Numbered from the stretch's first letter, positions 8,203-18,126 are shown. The stretch: 36,387 nucleotides of DNA from CAYYWV01 sp964475385 (GCA_964475385.1 CAYYWV010000011.1:1-36387); one strand, 5' to 3'. Notes: generated by a model not told the origin, from the letters alone. Numbers and translations: made by a program.

Positions 8203-9528
8203 TCAGGCCGGCGGGCTCGACGGCCCGAACTCGGGATAGGCGAGCATTCCGAGCTCGGCCTGGTCGAGCCCCATGGCCTCCTCGGCCTCGCTGAGACGGA
8301 GCCCCACCGTCGCCTTGAGCGCGAGCCACAGAAGCGTGCTCGCCGCGGTGACGAAGACGCCGACCGCGATGACGCCGAGCGCCTGAATCGCGAACCGCGC
8401 GTCCGGGTTGGTCAAGGGCACCGCGAGCGTGCCCCAGATCCCGGCTGCGAGATGGACCGGGATCGCGCCGACCACGTCGTCGATCCGCCAGCGGTCGAGC
8501 AACGGCACCGCCACGAACACCAGCCCGCCGCCGACCGCGCCGATCAGGATCGCCTCGCCGACCATGGGCGTGTCGGGGCCGGCGGTGATGCTGACCAGCC
8601 CGGCGAGCGCGCCGTTGAGCGCCATGGTGAGGTCGACCTTGCGGAACACGAGCTGGCACAAAAGCGTCGCCGCCACCAGGCCGCCCGCCGCCGCCATGGT
8701 CGTATTGACGTAGATGTTCGCGATGGCGATCACGTCGGCGGCCGAGCTCATGGCCAACCGCGAGCCGCCGTTGAAGCCGAGCCAGCCGAGCCAGAGGATG
8801 AAAGTGCCGAGCGTGGCGAGCGGCAGCGATGAGCCGGGCATGGGGTGGATGCGCCCGTCGGCGTCGTACTTGCCGCGCCGCGCGCCCAGGATGATCGCGC
8901 CCGAAAGCGCCGCCCAGCCGCCGACCGAATGGACCAGGGTCGAGCCCGCGAAGTCGACGAAACCGAGCTTGGACAGCCAGCCGCCGCCCCAGACCCAGGC
9001 CCCGGTGACCGGATAGATCAGCGCCGATAGCACGGTCACGAAGGCAAGGAAAGGCCAAAGCTTGATCCGCTCGGCGAGCGCGCCCGAGACGATCGAGGCC
9101 GCGGTGGCGACGAACACCATCTGGAAGAACCAGTCGGCCGCCGCCGCGTAGCCGGCGCTGAAGTCTCCGCCGAGCGCGGCCGTGTCGTCGCCGCGCCAAA
9201 GCGCGAAGGTTCCGAACCAACCGCCGTCGACGCCCTGGTACATAAGCGCGTAGCCGACGACGTAGTAAGCGATTCCCGCCAGTGCGAACAGAACGACGTT
9301 CTTCAGCAGGATCGTCGCCACGCTCTTGCTGCGCACGAGACCGGCTTCGAGCATGGCGAAGCCCGCCGCCATCCACAGCACCAGAAAGCCGTGAACGAGA
9401 AACGAGAATGAGTTGAGGATAAAGCCGGTTTCGGCCTCGACCGCGGCCTCGGCGGGCGCGGCGAGCGCCATCGCCCCCGCGAAGACGGCGGCCAGTCCGC
9501 CGGCCCGGGTGAAAATCGAACGCAACAT
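8203..9528 (-). CDS. amt: Ammonium transporter (Amt/MEP/Rh family)
   Basis: Inner-membrane ammonium channel of about 441 residues with a cleavable signal peptide (LAAPAEA) and about 11 membrane helices, forming a trimer. The twin pore histidines are visible in TLVHSVGGWAAL and IPVHLAAGIWG. The sequence WFFQMVFVATAASIVSGALAER matches the Amt core. The ATG at 9528 is chosen because AGGGAGCT lies about 8 bases upstream, and the further upstream in-frame start would run into the predicted sigma-54 promoter. No glnK/glnB gene sits next to it, unlike many amtB loci. A -24/-12 promoter and a possible enhancer site upstream point to nitrogen (NtrC) control. Confidence 0.95.
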   Translation of the reverse strand: MLRSIFTRAGGLAAVFAGAMALAAPAEAAVEAETGFILNSFSFLVHGFLVLWMAAGFAMLEAGLVRSKSVATILLKNVVLFALAGIAYYVVGYALMYQGVDGGWFGTFALWRGDDTAALGGDFSAGYAAAADWFFQMVFVATAASIVSGALAERIKLWPFLAFVTVLSALIYPVTGAWVWGGGWLSKLGFVDFAGSTLVHSVGGWAALSGAIILGARRGKYDADGRIHPMPGSSLPLATLGTFILWLGWLGFNGGSRLAMSSAADVIAIANIYVNTTMAAAGGLVAATLLCQLVFRKVDLTMALNGALAGLVSITAGPDTPMVGEAILIGAVGGGLVFVAVPLLDRWRIDDVVGAIPVHLAAGIWGTLAVPLTNPDARFAIQALGVIAVGVFVTAASTLLWLALKATVGLRLSEAEEAMGLDQAELGMLAYPEFGPSSPPA

Positions 9529-9583
9529 CGCATGAGCTCCCTGATCGGTCCTGCACGACGGCGAAGCCGCCTGCCGCGCGCGT

Positions 9584-9599
9584 TTCAAGAACCGTGCCA
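9584..9599 (-). promoter_or_regulatory. Sigma-54 (-24/-12) promoter for amt
   Basis: On the minus strand the sequence is TGGCACGGTTCTTGAA. The sigma-54 consensus is TGGCACG-N4-TTGCA, so the only deviation is GA for GC in the -12 element. The GG and the -12 doublet have the required 10-base spacing. A transcript would start around 9574, giving a leader of about 46 bases before the amt ATG. Confidence 0.7.
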
Positions 9600-9698
9600 G
9601 ATCGCCCTGTGAAGCCGGTTGTTGCGAAATATCAGTTTGTTACGAGTGGTTTTGCGGGTGATTTGCGCGCGCGGAGCGGAATCCGGAAGGAATGGTTG

Positions 9699-9715
9699 TG
9701 CCTAATATATAGGCA
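9699..9715. promoter_or_regulatory. NtrC-like palindrome upstream of amt
   Basis: TGCCTA-ATATA-TAGGCA is a perfect 6-bp inverted repeat with the 17-bp architecture (TGC...GCA, 5-bp centre) of NtrC enhancer sites (TGCACC-N5-GGTGCA). The inner bases differ from that consensus. It lies about 130 bp upstream of the predicted amt transcription start, a normal enhancer distance. A further half site TAGGCA is at 9738-9743, inside the 3' end of the amidohydrolase gene. On the plus strand the palindrome is followed by ATTATTTTT, so it could alternatively act as a terminator hairpin, but no plus-strand gene ends there. Confidence 0.4.
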
Positions 9716-9716
9716 A

Positions 9717-10838
9717 TTATTTTTCGTGCTTATTATTTAGGCATTTTTCGCGAATCGCGCGTATCTCTCGAACCGCGGTCTCCGCCGGGCGCGGGTCTTC
9801 CGGCAGATAGGCGAGCGGGTCGTCGAGAAGAGGGTCGAGACCGAGCGCGCCTTCGAGGGTCGCGTGCAAACAGAAGGCGGCGTAGCTCACGGCGTAGCCG
9901 CCCTCCTGCACGAGGCAGAGCCGGCCCTCGCAATGGCGTTCGGCGAGCGCGCGGGCCATCGCGCCCAGTCGGCGAAAACCCGCCATCGACAGGAGTTGGC
10001 GTCCGTTGGGGTCGAACTGGCTTGCGTCCTGGCCGGCGGCGACAACGATCGCTTCGGGCGCGAAGGCGTCGACCGCGGGGATCACGATCTCGCGCATCGC
10101 CGTCTCGTAGGCCTTATCGCCGCTGCCGAAGGGCAGGGGGACGTTGAGGGTGAACCCGAGGCCCGCGCCGCGCCCCATCTCGTCGGCCTTGCCGGTCTGG
10201 GGGTGCGAGTCTCCCCAGGAGCCGTGGTCCATGTGCAACGAGATCGCGAGCACGTCGTCGCGGTCGTAGAACCCTTCCTGGGTGCCGTTGCCGTGATGCA
10301 CGTCCCAGTCGATGATCGCGACCCGCGCCGCGCCGCGCGCCCGCGCCCTCAGCGCGCACAGCGCCACGTTGTTGATCAAGCAGTAGCCGTCGGCCCGCGC
10401 GGGCTGGGCGTGGTGTCCGGGCGGGCGGACCAGGGCGTAGGCGATGCGCGCGGGCGCATCGAGCGTGCGGTCCATCGCCGCAAGCGCGGTCCCGGCGGCG
10501 GCGAGCGCCGCGTCCACCGAGCCCGGGTTGACCCAGGTGGTGGGCGAGACCTGGCGTCCGCCCGCGGCCTCGGCGGCGCGCAGGCTTTCGAGATAGGCGC
10601 GGTCGTGGAAGGCCGCGCAAACATCGAGGTCGGCCCGCTCGCCAGAATGCCAGCGGATATGCGGCGCAAGCGGCCCGCGTTCGAGGATCGCGCGCATGTT
10701 GCGGATGCGGTCGGCGTTCTCGGGGTGGGGCTCGGCCACCGCCATGAGCGGCGACGGCGGCGCCTCGAACACGCCGCGACCGGTCTCGTGGGCGAGCACG
10801 CCCTCGTGCCAGAAGACGTCGAGCATCGTTTCAGCCAC
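9717..10838 (-). CDS. Class II histone deacetylase-family amidohydrolase
   Basis: A zinc amidohydrolase of 373 residues in the HDAC/acetylpolyamine amidohydrolase superfamily. Bacterial members deacetylate polyamines or other acylated amines. The family signature RPPGHHA (His142-His143), the zinc-binding DWDVHHGNGT (Asp179 and His181), AAGQDASQFDP with the third zinc aspartate region (Asp271), and the late EGGY tyrosine loop are all visible. A GTG at 10838, preceded by GAGGCGG, is the likely start. An ATG four codons in is the alternative. The gene follows the aminotransferase remnant by 21 bp on the same strand. The last codons (LNNKHEK) are unusually AT-rich and overlap a half site of the amt regulatory region. 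Confidence 0.88.
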   Translation of the reverse strand: MAETMLDVFWHEGVLAHETGRGVFEAPPSPLMAVAEPHPENADRIRNMRAILERGPLAPHIRWHSGERADLDVCAAFHDRAYLESLRAAEAAGGRQVSPTTWVNPGSVDAALAAAGTALAAMDRTLDAPARIAYALVRPPGHHAQPARADGYCLINNVALCALRARARGAARVAIIDWDVHHGNGTQEGFYDRDDVLAISLHMDHGSWGDSHPQTGKADEMGRGAGLGFTLNVPLPFGSGDKAYETAMREIVIPAVDAFAPEAIVVAAGQDASQFDPNGRQLLSMAGFRRLGAMARALAERHCEGRLCLVQEGGYAVSYAAFCLHATLEGALGLDPLLDDPLAYLPEDPRPAETAVREIRAIREKCLNNKHEK

Positions 10839-10859
10839 CGCCGCGCCGCCTCGGATCCA

Positions 10860-11063
10860 TCAGCCGGTCCAGAGCCCTTCGGCGCGCGGATCGGCGATTG
10901 CGGCCTCGACGCTTTCGCGCATGCTCTCGACCATGCGGCCGATCTGGGCCTCCGCGATGGTGAACGGCGGCGAGAACACGCAGGAACTCGCCCGAGGGCG
11001 CAGGACGTGTGCGCGGTCCTTGCGTTGCAGATCCTCGATGTCGTAGGGGAGATTGCGGGTCAC
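10860..11063 (-). pseudogene. Remnant of a class III aminotransferase with an internal deletion
   Basis: This 67-codon reading frame has a GTG start and an AGGTG Shine-Dalgarno sequence. Its first about 22 residues (NLPYDIEDLQRKDRAHVLRP) resemble the N-terminus of class III aminotransferases, which often contain DRxHVxHP. The rest (CVFSPPFTIAEAQIGRMVESM and onward) resembles the extreme C-terminus of the same family (PP-hydrophobic-IT..EID.). The roughly 380 residues between, including the PLP lysine, are absent. The simplest reading is a large in-frame internal deletion that left both ends and the stop intact. It is 21 bp upstream of the HDAC-family gene, which suggests an ancestral operon. 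The alternative is an unrelated short protein. Confidence 0.6.
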
Positions 11064-11164
11064 GTCGCACCTGTGCGTGGCTGAATGTCGCGTCTGATCG
11101 CCCGGCCGGGTCAGCCTAGACGCCCCGCCTTCGCCCGGCAAGCGGGCGTCCCGCGGCCCGGGCC

Positions 11165-11932
11165 TCACACCTTGTAGCGGTACTCCTTACCGGGCTCGCG
11201 CTCGCAGTCGGGCGGGTAGCTCTTGCGCTTGTCGGCGTAGTAGCGCATCCGGTGGTCGCCGTCGGAGGCCCGGTTGTAGGTGACGTAGAGCACCCGCCGC
11301 GGCGTATCGCTCAGGTTGGGGGCGGAACGGTGCGGCGCGTAGCAATCGAAGAACACCGCATCGCCCGGCGCGGTCGGGCAGGGGACGAAGCGCGCCCCTT
11401 CGAGGTCGGCGTCCGTGAGTGGCTTCCAGTTCTCGCCCAACAGGCCGCGCTTGTGGCGCCCGGCGGCGAACTCGAGGCAGCCGTTCTCGGGGGTGGCCGG
11501 ATCGACGCTCACCATCGCGGTTATGAACAAGGGCGCGTAAACCTCCCAGCCCGCCTGGATGTCTTGGTGGGGCGCGAACCCGCCGCCGCCCGGGAGCTTG
11601 AAGTTGATCTTCTCCTTGAACAGGACCGCGGGCTCGCCGAACAGCGCGCCGACCCGGCCCGCGAGCGCCTCGCTTTCAACAAGATCAGCAAAACCGGAGT
11701 GATAAGGGCAGAAGTTCTCGATTCGGTTTAGGATGCGCGCCCCCGGCTCTCTGAGACTTTGGTCGAAGTACATCATCCATTTGCCCGGCGTCTCGGGCCA
11801 GGCCTGCACCTCTTCGGTCCAGGCGCGGATTTCGGCCATGGCGCGATCGTCGAACAATTCGCGCACCACGACGAAGCCGTCGCGGTCGTAAGCCTCCAGT
11901 TCCTCGCGCGAAAACAAATCCTTGCCGCTCAC
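11165..11932 (-). CDS. Phytanoyl-CoA dioxygenase (PhyH) family Fe(II)/2-oxoglutarate oxygenase
   Basis: A non-heme iron oxygenase of about 255 residues that would hydroxylate a small substrate using O2 and 2-oxoglutarate. The facial triad is visible as HQD (His122, Asp124) and His201 in YAPHRSAPN. Arg212/Arg213 shortly after probably bind the 2-oxoglutarate carboxylate. The GTG at 11932 is chosen because GGAGAAC lies about 7 bases upstream. A longer frame to 11968 adds 12 Arg-rich residues without a better site. The substrate is unknown. Related proteins act on phosphonates, ectoine or fatty acyl-CoA, and nothing here decides between them. It shares orientation with the neighbouring class III aminotransferase, 96 bp apart. 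Confidence 0.88.
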   Translation of the reverse strand: MSGKDLFSREELEAYDRDGFVVVRELFDDRAMAEIRAWTEEVQAWPETPGKWMMYFDQSLREPGARILNRIENFCPYHSGFADLVESEALAGRVGALFGEPAVLFKEKINFKLPGGGGFAPHQDIQAGWEVYAPLFITAMVSVDPATPENGCLEFAAGRHKRGLLGENWKPLTDADLEGARFVPCPTAPGDAVFFDCYAPHRSAPNLSDTPRRVLYVTYNRASDGDHRMRYYADKRKSYPPDCEREPGKEYRYKV

Positions 11933-12028
11933 CGCTGTTCTCCGTCGGCGAATGTCCGCACGGAGCATAGCGATATGGGCGAACGGCGCGCAACCAACGG
12001 CCGCTCGCGCGCGTTCACGTCCGGGCGA

Positions 12029-13342
12029 TTACGCGATGAGGCCGGCGTTGGCGTCGAGGAAGTGCTCGAAGGCGGCTGCCAGACGATCGCGGTCGGCCTG
12101 GGTCTGGGGAAGCGAGAGGTTGATCATGCCGCGCCGGGCGAGGTACTGCCCGCGCGCCAGCATGCCGAGGTGGAACAGCGCCTTAAGCCGCGGGTCTGCG
12201 GCGTCCGTATCTTGCGGCCGCGCGATGGGGCCTGGGCGGAAGTGCACCGTCATCATCGAGCCTCGCCCGGTCACCGTGATCGGCAGCCCCCGCGCCTCCG
12301 CCGCGCGCGAGAGGCGGGCGCGCAAATCTTCGCCGGCGGCGTTGAGGGCGTTCTGCGCTTCGGGCGTGAACGCGCGTTCGAGCCCGGCCAATCCTGCGGC
12401 CATGGTGAGCACGTTGTTGTTGAAGGTGCCGGCGTGCGGCAGCGCGTCTGGGCGGGCGGGATCGAAGCGGTCCATGATGTCCGCGCGTCCGCCGAAGGCG
12501 CCGAAGGTCAGCCCGCCGCCCATGTACTTGCCGAGCGTGGTGAGGTCGGGGCTCACGCCGAGCGCGCCTTGCAAGCCGCCGGGGGCGAGGCGCGAGGTCA
12601 TCACCTCGTCGAACACGAGAAGGATGCCGTGGGCGTCCGCCGCCGCGCGCAGGGACGCGAGAAATTCGGGGGTTCCCGGGATGCAGCCCGACGCGCCTAT
12701 CATGGGCTCCACGATGATGGCGGCGATCTCGTCTGCGTGGCGGTCGATCAGCGCGCGCGTCGCCTCGATGTCGTTATAGGGCGCGAGCAGCCAGTCGAAC
12801 GGCGCGTTCAAGGGCGAGCCCGCGCCGGCGAAGGTGAGCAGGCTGCCGTGATAAGCGCCCGCGAAGGCGAGCACGCGGGGCCTGCCGGTCACCGCGCGCG
12901 CGGTCGAAAGCGCGAGCAGGTTCGCCTCGGTGCCCGAGTTGCAGAACCGCACCCGCTCGAGCGACGGGATGCGCGCGCAGATCGCGGCCGCGAGACGGGC
13001 CTCGATCGCGTTCGGGCCGCCGAGCACGATCCCGCCCTCGAGCGCCTCGGCGATCGCCGCCCGGATCGCGGGGTGCGAATGGCCGTAAAGCCCGGCGGTG
13101 TATTCGCCCAGGAAATCGACGTACTCGTGCCCGTCCGCGTCCCAGATTCGCGCGCCCTCGCCGCGCGCGATGGTTAGCGGAAAGGGCGGGTAATGCAGAA
13201 TGGTCCGCGTGTTGCCGCCGGGAAAGACGGCGCGGGCGGCCTCGAAGCGGGCGCGGCTTTCGGGGTTGGCGGCGACGAAGGCGCGCTCGGCCTCGGCCAG
13301 CGCGGCGTCGAGATCGTTGTGACGCGCGGCGGCGTCGGTCAT
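12029..13342 (-). CDS. Class III aminotransferase (glutamate-1-semialdehyde aminomutase-like)
   Basis: A PLP enzyme of 437 residues. Motifs include the N-terminal PGGNTRT block, NSGTEANLLALSTAR (phosphate binding, 135-149), GAYHG (162-166), FDEVMTS with Asp245, and LTTLGKYMGGG with the Schiff-base Lys272. The PGGNTR start and LGKYMGGG core place it with glutamate-1-semialdehyde 2,1-aminomutase-like proteins. Alphaproteobacteria make 5-aminolevulinate by the HemA (ALA synthase) route, so a catabolic aminotransferase role is more likely than HemL. It is divergent from the cupin gene and upstream of the PhyH-family gene on the same strand. Confidence 0.88.
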   Translation of the reverse strand: MTDAAARHNDLDAALAEAERAFVAANPESRARFEAARAVFPGGNTRTILHYPPFPLTIARGEGARIWDADGHEYVDFLGEYTAGLYGHSHPAIRAAIAEALEGGIVLGGPNAIEARLAAAICARIPSLERVRFCNSGTEANLLALSTARAVTGRPRVLAFAGAYHGSLLTFAGAGSPLNAPFDWLLAPYNDIEATRALIDRHADEIAAIIVEPMIGASGCIPGTPEFLASLRAAADAHGILLVFDEVMTSRLAPGGLQGALGVSPDLTTLGKYMGGGLTFGAFGGRADIMDRFDPARPDALPHAGTFNNNVLTMAAGLAGLERAFTPEAQNALNAAGEDLRARLSRAAEARGLPITVTGRGSMMTVHFRPGPIARPQDTDAADPRLKALFHLGMLARGQYLARRGMINLSLPQTQADRDRLAAAFEHFLDANAGLIA

Positions 13343-13478
13343 GGCCTATTCCCTCCGCCCGAGGTTTGAGACACGGTAACGCAGCGCGGCGCGCGCCGCC
13401 ACTGGCGAGACGATGAAAATTCGCCTAACCTTCCGCCAAAGCCGCCCGAGGGAGCGGCGAAGATCATGGGAGGAAGGA

Positions 13479-13883
13479 ATGTCCAAGCCGACGCCCAGGC
13501 CGGCCAAGATTCACGCCGACGCCATCCCCTGGATTCCCGCCGACAAGGCGCTGACCCGGGTGCGCATCCGCCGCCTGATCACCCGCGCCCGCCATGGCGC
13601 CGAGCTAATGCTCGGCGTCTGCACGATGGACCCGGGGGAGGAGACCAACCTCTGGTCGTCGCGAGAAGAGAACGACGTCGGCCCCGGCGATCACTGGTAC
13701 GGTCCGGTCGAGGAGACCTACTACTGCATCCGCGGCCATCTCACCCTCTATTGGGACGACGGCGAGATCGCCTTCGGGCCGGACGATGCGGTCTACCTCG
13801 CGCCGGGCTACCGCTACCGGCTCAAGAACACCGGCGGCGAGACCGCGTACTTCGTCTATCACATGTATCCGGCCCAGGAATAA
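13479..13883 (+). CDS. Cupin-domain protein
   Basis: A small single-domain beta-barrel protein of 134 residues. The ATG at 13479 is chosen because AGGAAGGA lies directly upstream. The upstream in-frame ATG at 13413 has no such site. Cupin features are GDHWYGPVEETYYCIRGHLTL (70-90, motif 1-like with His72, Glu78 or Glu79, and His87 as possible metal ligands) and YLAPGYRYRLKNTG (106-119, motif 2-like). It may be a metal-dependent isomerase, dioxygenase or binding protein. It lies 50 bp before the flavoenzyme gene and is probably co-transcribed with it. Confidence 0.82.
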   Translation: MSKPTPRPAKIHADAIPWIPADKALTRVRIRRLITRARHGAELMLGVCTMDPGEETNLWSSREENDVGPGDHWYGPVEETYYCIRGHLTLYWDDGEIAFGPDDAVYLAPGYRYRLKNTGGETAYFVYHMYPAQE

Positions 13884-13933
13884 GCGGCGCGAGAGCGCCT
13901 TTTCTTGCGTCGCCGTCCGTTTCGAGGTTCATC

Positions 13934-15919
13934 ATGACCGAGTCCCATTCCCGCCCCGGCGCGTCGTCTTTTCCCCATCTCTTCTCGCCATTGGAGCTGC
14001 GCGGAACGGTCCTTCGCAACCGCATCTTCTCGACCGGGCACATGACCACCATGGTCACGGGCGGGCTGCCCAACGACGATCTCGTCGCCTATCACGAGGC
14101 CCGCGCCCGCGGCGGCGCCGGGCTGATCATCGTCGAGGTCGCCGCGGTCCACGAGACCGCGATCTTCACGGCCCACACGATCTCGGCGGTGGACGATCGC
14201 TGCATCCCCGGCTACCGCCAAATCGCCGAGGCCTGTCACGCCCACGACTGCAAGGTGTTCGGGCAGCTTTTTCATCCGGGACGCGAGATCATCGAATCGC
14301 TCGACGGCTCGACGCCGGTCTCGTACTCGGCCTCGGCGACGCCGAACGAGCGCTTTCACGTCACGCCGATGCCGATGCCGCGCGCGTTGATCGCCGAGGT
14401 CGTCGAGGGCTATGGCGCGGCGGCGGCGCGGATGAAAGCGGCCGGCCTCGACGGGGTCGAAATCGTGGCGAGCCACGGCTATCTTCCGGCCCAGTTCCTC
14501 AACCCGCGGGTGAACAGGCGCAACGATCTTTACGGCGGGTCGGACGAAAACCGGCTTCGCTTCTTGCGCGAGATCGTCGAGGCGATCCGCGGCGCGGTGG
14601 GCGAGGACTTCTGCGTCGGGATGCGGATCTCGGGCGACGAGAAGAGCCATCAGGGGCTCACCCCCGACGAGGTGGTCGCCGCCTGCGCCGCGCTCGACGC
14701 CGACGGCGGGCTCGATTACTTCAACGTGATCGCGGGCTCGTCGGCGACGCTTACGGGCTCGGTCCATATCGTGCCGCCGATGACGGTCGAAGGCGGCTAC
14801 GTCGCCCCTTACGCGGCGGCTGTGAAGGCGCGGGTTGCGAGCCCGGTGTTCGTCGCAGGCCGCATCAATCAGCCCCAGATCGCCGAGCAGGTGCTGCGCT
14901 CGGGCCAGGCCGACATGTGCGGCATGACCCGGGCCATGATCTGCGATCCAGAGATGGCGAACAAGGCGCGCGAAGGCCGGATCGACGACATCCGCGCCTG
15001 CATCGCCTGCAACCAGGCCTGCATCGGGCACATGCTTATGGGTTACCCGATTTCCTGCATCCAGCATCCCGAGACCGGGCGCGAGCGCACGCTCGGCCGC
15101 TACGGTCCCGCCGCGCGGCCGCGCAAAATTCTGGTCGCGGGCGGGGGGCCTGCGGGCATGAAGGCGGCGGCGGTGGCGGCGGCGCGCGGCCACGACGTCA
15201 CCCTTTACGAAGCCGGCCCCCAACTCGGCGGCCAGGCGCTGCTCGCCCAGCTTCTGCCCGGCCGGGCCGAGTTCGGCGGCATCGTCACCAATCTTACCCG
15301 CGAGATGGAGCGCGCGGGCGCGCGCGTGGTCCGCAACACGCGGGTCGACGCCGCCCTCGTCGCCCGCGAGGCTCCCGATGCCGTGATCGTCGCCACCGGA
15401 GCGCGGCCGCGGACGCCCGAGATCGAAGGCGCGGACGTCGCCCATGTCGTCACCCCCTGGCAGGTGCTGAAAGACGAAGTCAACGTCGGCGCTTCGGTGG
15501 TCGTCGCCGACTGGCGCTGCGACTGGATCGGCCTCGGGCTCGCCGAGAAGCTCGCCCGCGACGGCTGCCGGGTGCGGCTTTGCGTCAACGGCTACATGCC
15601 GGGCCAGACCATCCAGCAGTACGTGCGCGACAACTGGATCGGGACGCTTCACCGCCTCGGCGTCGAGGTCATCCCCTATGTGCGGCTCTATGGGGTGGAC
15701 GAGGACACGGTCTACCTCCAACACACGACGAGCGGCGAGCCGGTGATCTGCGAAGGGGTCGACACCCTGGTCGCCGCCTTGGGCCACGAGCGGGTCGCCG
15801 ATCTCGCCGATGCGCTCGCCGACTACGCGGGCGAGGTCCATCTGATCGGCGATTGCCTCGCGCCGCGGACCGCCGAGGAGGCGGTGCTCGAAGGGCTCAA
15901 GGTCGCCCGCGCGCTCTGA
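13934..15919 (+). CDS. FMN/4Fe-4S/FAD oxidoreductase of the trimethylamine dehydrogenase / 2,4-dienoyl-CoA reductase family
   Basis: A 661-residue multidomain flavoenzyme. Residues 1-350 form an old-yellow-enzyme-type FMN TIM barrel (HLFSPLELRGTVLRNRI at the start, HGYLPAQFLNPR at 181-192). A 4Fe-4S cluster is bound by CIACNQAC (Cys356, Cys359, Cys363) and Cys375. The C-terminal part is an NAD(P)/FAD Rossmann module beginning ILVAGGGPAGMKAA at about 399. This architecture is known for trimethylamine and dimethylamine dehydrogenases, N-methylproline demethylase and 2,4-dienoyl-CoA reductase. An amine or N-methyl demethylase fits the surrounding amine-related genes, but the substrate is not determined. 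The ATG at 13934 has GAGG upstream and begins just after the cupin gene. Confidence 0.88.
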   Translation: MTESHSRPGASSFPHLFSPLELRGTVLRNRIFSTGHMTTMVTGGLPNDDLVAYHEARARGGAGLIIVEVAAVHETAIFTAHTISAVDDRCIPGYRQIAEACHAHDCKVFGQLFHPGREIIESLDGSTPVSYSASATPNERFHVTPMPMPRALIAEVVEGYGAAAARMKAAGLDGVEIVASHGYLPAQFLNPRVNRRNDLYGGSDENRLRFLREIVEAIRGAVGEDFCVGMRISGDEKSHQGLTPDEVVAACAALDADGGLDYFNVIAGSSATLTGSVHIVPPMTVEGGYVAPYAAAVKARVASPVFVAGRINQPQIAEQVLRSGQADMCGMTRAMICDPEMANKAREGRIDDIRACIACNQACIGHMLMGYPISCIQHPETGRERTLGRYGPAARPRKILVAGGGPAGMKAAAVAAARGHDVTLYEAGPQLGGQALLAQLLPGRAEFGGIVTNLTREMERAGARVVRNTRVDAALVAREAPDAVIVATGARPRTPEIEGADVAHVVTPWQVLKDEVNVGASVVVADWRCDWIGLGLAEKLARDGCRVRLCVNGYMPGQTIQQYVRDNWIGTLHRLGVEVIPYVRLYGVDEDTVYLQHTTSGEPVICEGVDTLVAALGHERVADLADALADYAGEVHLIGDCLAPRTAEEAVLEGLKVARAL

Positions 15920-15932
15920 CCGCGGCGGGGGC

Positions 15933-16679
15933 TCAGCCCGCCGGCACGACCCGGCAATCGACCTTGCGCGCCCGCAGCGCTTGGCAAAGCGCGCGCGCCC
16001 GGGCGGCGTCGTCGAGCGGCCCGGCGAGAACGCGGTAATAGATCCCTTTCTCGGCCCCGAGATCGACCCGGGGAAAGCGCGCATCGAGACCGTCGAGAAG
16101 CTCCCGATATGCGCCCGTGAGCCGCTTCCACTCGCGCATGGCGGCCTTGCGGGTGCGGAACGAGGCGAGGTGGACGGCGTAACCTTTCCAGCTCGACGAT
16201 GCTTTGATTTCGGCCCCCGCAGAGGACTTTCCAGCGGCGTTTGCGCTGGGAGAGGCCTCGGCGGACAGCCGGGCGAGCGCGTCCTTGGCCGCGGGTTCCC
16301 CTTTTTCCGCCGCCGCCCGCAGCCAATGCGCGGCTCGGTCGCGGTCGGGGGCGACGCCGTCTCCGGTGAGATAGGCGAGGCCGAGCCGGTACTGCGCCCG
16401 CGGATCGCCCTGTTCGGCGGCCTTCTCGAACCAGCGCGCGGCCGCGACTGGATCGCGGGCGAAGCCGCGGCCCTCGGCGAACATGAGCCCGATCCCGTAC
16501 TGCGCCGCCGCTTCGCCGGCCCGCGCCGCCGGCCCCCATTCGGCGAGCGCGGCGGCGTAGTCGCCGGCGCGATAGGCGGCGAGGCCGGCGGCGAAGTCGG
16601 CGCGCGCCTCCGATCCCGGTCCGAAAGCCAGGAGAACGCCAACGATAAGAATGCCGAGACGCGACGGGCGAGCGGTCAT
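15933..16679 (-). CDS. Exported Sel1-repeat and SPOR-domain protein
   Basis: A 248-residue periplasmic protein. Residues 1-27 form a signal peptide (GILIVGVLLAFG, cleavage near ARA-D). Residues about 28-135 are Sel1-like TPR repeats, with recurring AAxxGxxxAQYxLGxxxxxGxGVxxDxxxAAxWxxKAAExG. The C-terminus (about 165-248) is a SPOR domain, starting YAVHLASFRTRKAAM and containing YYRVLAGPLDDAARARALC. SPOR domains bind septal peptidoglycan stripped of stem peptides, and Sel1 repeats are protein-interaction solenoids. The likely setting is cell envelope or division-site biology. The ATG is preceded by GGGAG. It is convergent with the flavoenzyme gene and divergent from cysQ. Confidence 0.85.
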   Translation of the reverse strand: MTARPSRLGILIVGVLLAFGPGSEARADFAAGLAAYRAGDYAAALAEWGPAARAGEAAAQYGIGLMFAEGRGFARDPVAAARWFEKAAEQGDPRAQYRLGLAYLTGDGVAPDRDRAAHWLRAAAEKGEPAAKDALARLSAEASPSANAAGKSSAGAEIKASSSWKGYAVHLASFRTRKAAMREWKRLTGAYRELLDGLDARFPRVDLGAEKGIYYRVLAGPLDDAARARALCQALRARKVDCRVVPAG

Positions 16680-16739
16680 AGGCTCCCTTTGTCTCCCGAA
16701 ACCGGTTGCCAAACCGTTGCGGACCGCCGGGCGACCTTT

Positions 16740-18126
<1,387 letters not shown>

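Noticed and set aside
9699..9730. Palindrome followed by ATTATTTTT as a plus-strand rho-independent terminator
   Set aside because: No plus-strand gene ends upstream of it, and a 6-bp half-AT stem is weak. A regulatory role for amt is more economical, though not proven.
13859..16642. A 927-codon minus-strand frame opposite the flavoenzyme gene
   Set aside because: It is antisense to a multidomain protein with intact FMN, Fe-S and FAD motifs. The composition is typical of a codon-bias artefact.
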